Positions 4,309-5,249 of a stretch of DNA of 5,249 nucleotides are shown here, piece after piece. Positions within the stretch are counted from its first letter, which is position 1; the number at the start of each line of letters is the position of its first letter. A model generated the notes under the pieces. The model saw only the letters and a program-made list of their open reading frames with translations. It was not told the origin of the DNA and made no database searches. This DNA is from Microcoleaceae cyanobacterium UBA11344 (lineage in GTDB: Bacteria; Cyanobacteriota; Cyanobacteriia; Cyanobacteriales; Microcoleaceae), in assembly GCA_003483675.1 (NCBI GenBank), contig DMYK01000610.1, forward strand, positions 1,138 through 6,386, given 5' to 3'. The position numbers were made by a program, and so were the translations under genes.

Positions 4309-5179
4309 AAACTTCATAATTTAAAACTAATACTTCATTAACCATACCTCTTTTCAAGGCATTTGAGTTGATACTTCTCGTTGCTCTAACTTTTTTGACC
4401 TGATAATCCTGGTACAAATCCAGAATAAAATCCGTACAAGAATTACTCATCATCACCTTACAACCTCTGGCAGTTAGATCGTCAAAAACTTTTTTTAGTC
4501 GTGATTGTTCGTCTCTATTAAAGCCATTCACATCATACCCAGTAAAAGAAGCTGTTTCCGAAACAGGATCGTAAGGAGGATCTAAATAAACAAAATCTCC
4601 TTGTTTGGCATCTTCAACAGCTTCTTGAAAATCCTTGTTGGACAGTGTGATATCATTGCTATTTAAGTATTTGTTCACAGAGCTTAAAACAGCGTCATCT
4701 AAAAAATTTGGATTTTTATATCTGCCAAAGGGAACATTAAACTGACCTTGGGAATTCACCCTAAATAAACCATTATAGCAGGTTTTATTTAGATAAATGA
4801 TGCGTGCTGCTTTTTGCACTTCAGACAATTTTGCATATTTTTTTGAACAACGATCTAAGTCTCTCATCTTATAATAAGACGTTTCACTATTGCTATATTT
4901 ATCCTTGCTTAATTCCGACCTTAGCTCATCTAATGAGTCTCTGATCACTTGATAGCAGTTAATTAGTTCTTTGTTGCGATCGTTGATCACAGCTTTTGGG
5001 GGTTGTAACTCAAACAAGAGTGCGCCTCCACCTATAAAAGGCTCATAGTATGTATGTTTATTTATATGCTTAGGAACATACTTAAGAATTTCTGGCAATA
5101 ATTGTCTTTTACCTCCTGCCCACTTCAAGAAAGGTCTTACTAACGGATTAGTTTTTACTCTTACGGACGTATTGCTCAC
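4307..5179 (-). CDS. Dam/DpnM-type DNA adenine-N6 methyltransferase (D12 class, alpha group)
   Basis: The 290-residue protein transfers a methyl group from S-adenosylmethionine to adenine N6. Motifs appear in the order of the alpha group: motif X RPFLKWAGGKRQLL (15-28), motif I YYEPFIGGGALLF (44-56), a target-recognition segment NKTCYNGLFRVNSQGQFNVP (131-150) followed by FGRYKNP, and motif IV YLDPPYDP (198-205) followed by SETASFTGY. The C-terminal block MMSNSCTDFILDLY (243-256), then ATRSINSNALKRG (266-278) and EVLVLNY, is typical of DpnM-like GATC enzymes. The NKTCYNGLFR segment occurs in GATC and GATATC enzymes, so GATC is the favoured target and GATATC the alternative. The start is a GTG at 5179: AGAGGT lies six bases upstream and no nearer ATG precedes motif X. 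It is the first gene of a two-gene operon with the endonuclease, protecting the host. Length is normal and no motif is missing. Confidence 0.93.
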   Translation of the reverse strand: MSNTSVRVKTNPLVRPFLKWAGGKRQLLPEILKYVPKHINKHTYYEPFIGGGALLFELQPPKAVINDRNKELINCYQVIRDSLDELRSELSKDKYSNSETSYYKMRDLDRCSKKYAKLSEVQKAARIIYLNKTCYNGLFRVNSQGQFNVPFGRYKNPNFLDDAVLSSVNKYLNSNDITLSNKDFQEAVEDAKQGDFVYLDPPYDPVSETASFTGYDVNGFNRDEQSRLKKVFDDLTARGCKVMMSNSCTDFILDLYQDYQVKKVRATRSINSNALKRGMVNEVLVLNYEV

Positions 5180-5185
5180 TCAGAT

Positions 5186-5191
5186 ACCTCT
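5186..5191 (-). promoter_or_regulatory. Shine-Dalgarno deciding the GTG start of the methyltransferase
   Basis: AGAGGT on the minus strand ends six bases before the GTG at 5179-5177. This near-ideal spacing supports the GTG as the true start codon. Confidence 0.75.
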
Positions 5192-5216
5192 AATGCTACC
5201 TATCAAAGAACAATAC

Positions 5217-5245
5217 ATTGTACGTTGAATTTTAGTTCAAGTCAA
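5217..5245 (-). promoter_or_regulatory. Sigma70-like promoter of the restriction-modification operon
   Basis: Reading leftward, TTGACT (5245-5240) and TACAAT (5222-5217) are separated by exactly 17 bases, each one mismatch from the consensus hexamer. Initiation would fall near 5210, giving a leader of about 30 bases with the Shine-Dalgarno inside it. A short inverted repeat, ACAAT/ATTGT (5210-5221), overlaps the -10 and the likely start site and could be an operator. No controller-protein gene is visible in the window. A -35 so near the window edge means additional upstream elements cannot be seen. Confidence 0.7.
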
Positions 5246-5249
5246 GAGG

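Overview
The window reads as chromosomal DNA of a cyanobacterium. Two genes are markers of oxygenic phototrophs: a CCB1-type cytochrome b6f heme-attachment protein and a Ycf33/DUF751 membrane protein. The DNA also carries two complete HIP1 octamers (GCGATCGC) and many partial CGATCG copies. I cannot name the genus. Several families of short dispersed repeats fit a repeat-rich, perhaps filamentous, cyanobacterium, but that is inference.

Layout, left to right. Positions 1-249 (+) are the tail of an AT-rich gene entering from the left, of unknown function. A short gap holds a duplicated 14-bp palindromic repeat. All remaining genes are on the minus strand: ccb1 (463-996), a PadR-family regulator (1640-2017), ycf33/DUF751 (2593-2796), a PD-(D/E)XK restriction endonuclease (3006-4295) and a Dam/DpnM-type adenine methyltransferase (4307-5179).

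The two long gaps (997-1639 and 2018-2592) contain no convincing genes. The first is a mosaic of repeats: a dispersed CTCTTYGAYAAC motif, a perfect 48-bp tandem repeat, a heptamer microsatellite and several hairpins. The second holds several inverted repeats between padR and ycf33.

The right-hand 2.2 kb is the main accessory cargo, an apparently complete type II restriction-modification operon. A well-formed sigma70-like promoter (TTGACT-17-TACAAT) reads into a GTG-started methyltransferase with a good Shine-Dalgarno. Its stop codon is part of the Shine-Dalgarno of the endonuclease gene, so modification is made first and restriction follows. The methyltransferase resembles GATC enzymes. That is notable because GATC is the core of HIP1 and is abundant in this DNA. 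No gene here looks like a wholly new system. The points most worth a second look are the likely GATC R-M pair in a HIP1-rich genome and the repeat mosaic upstream of ccb1.
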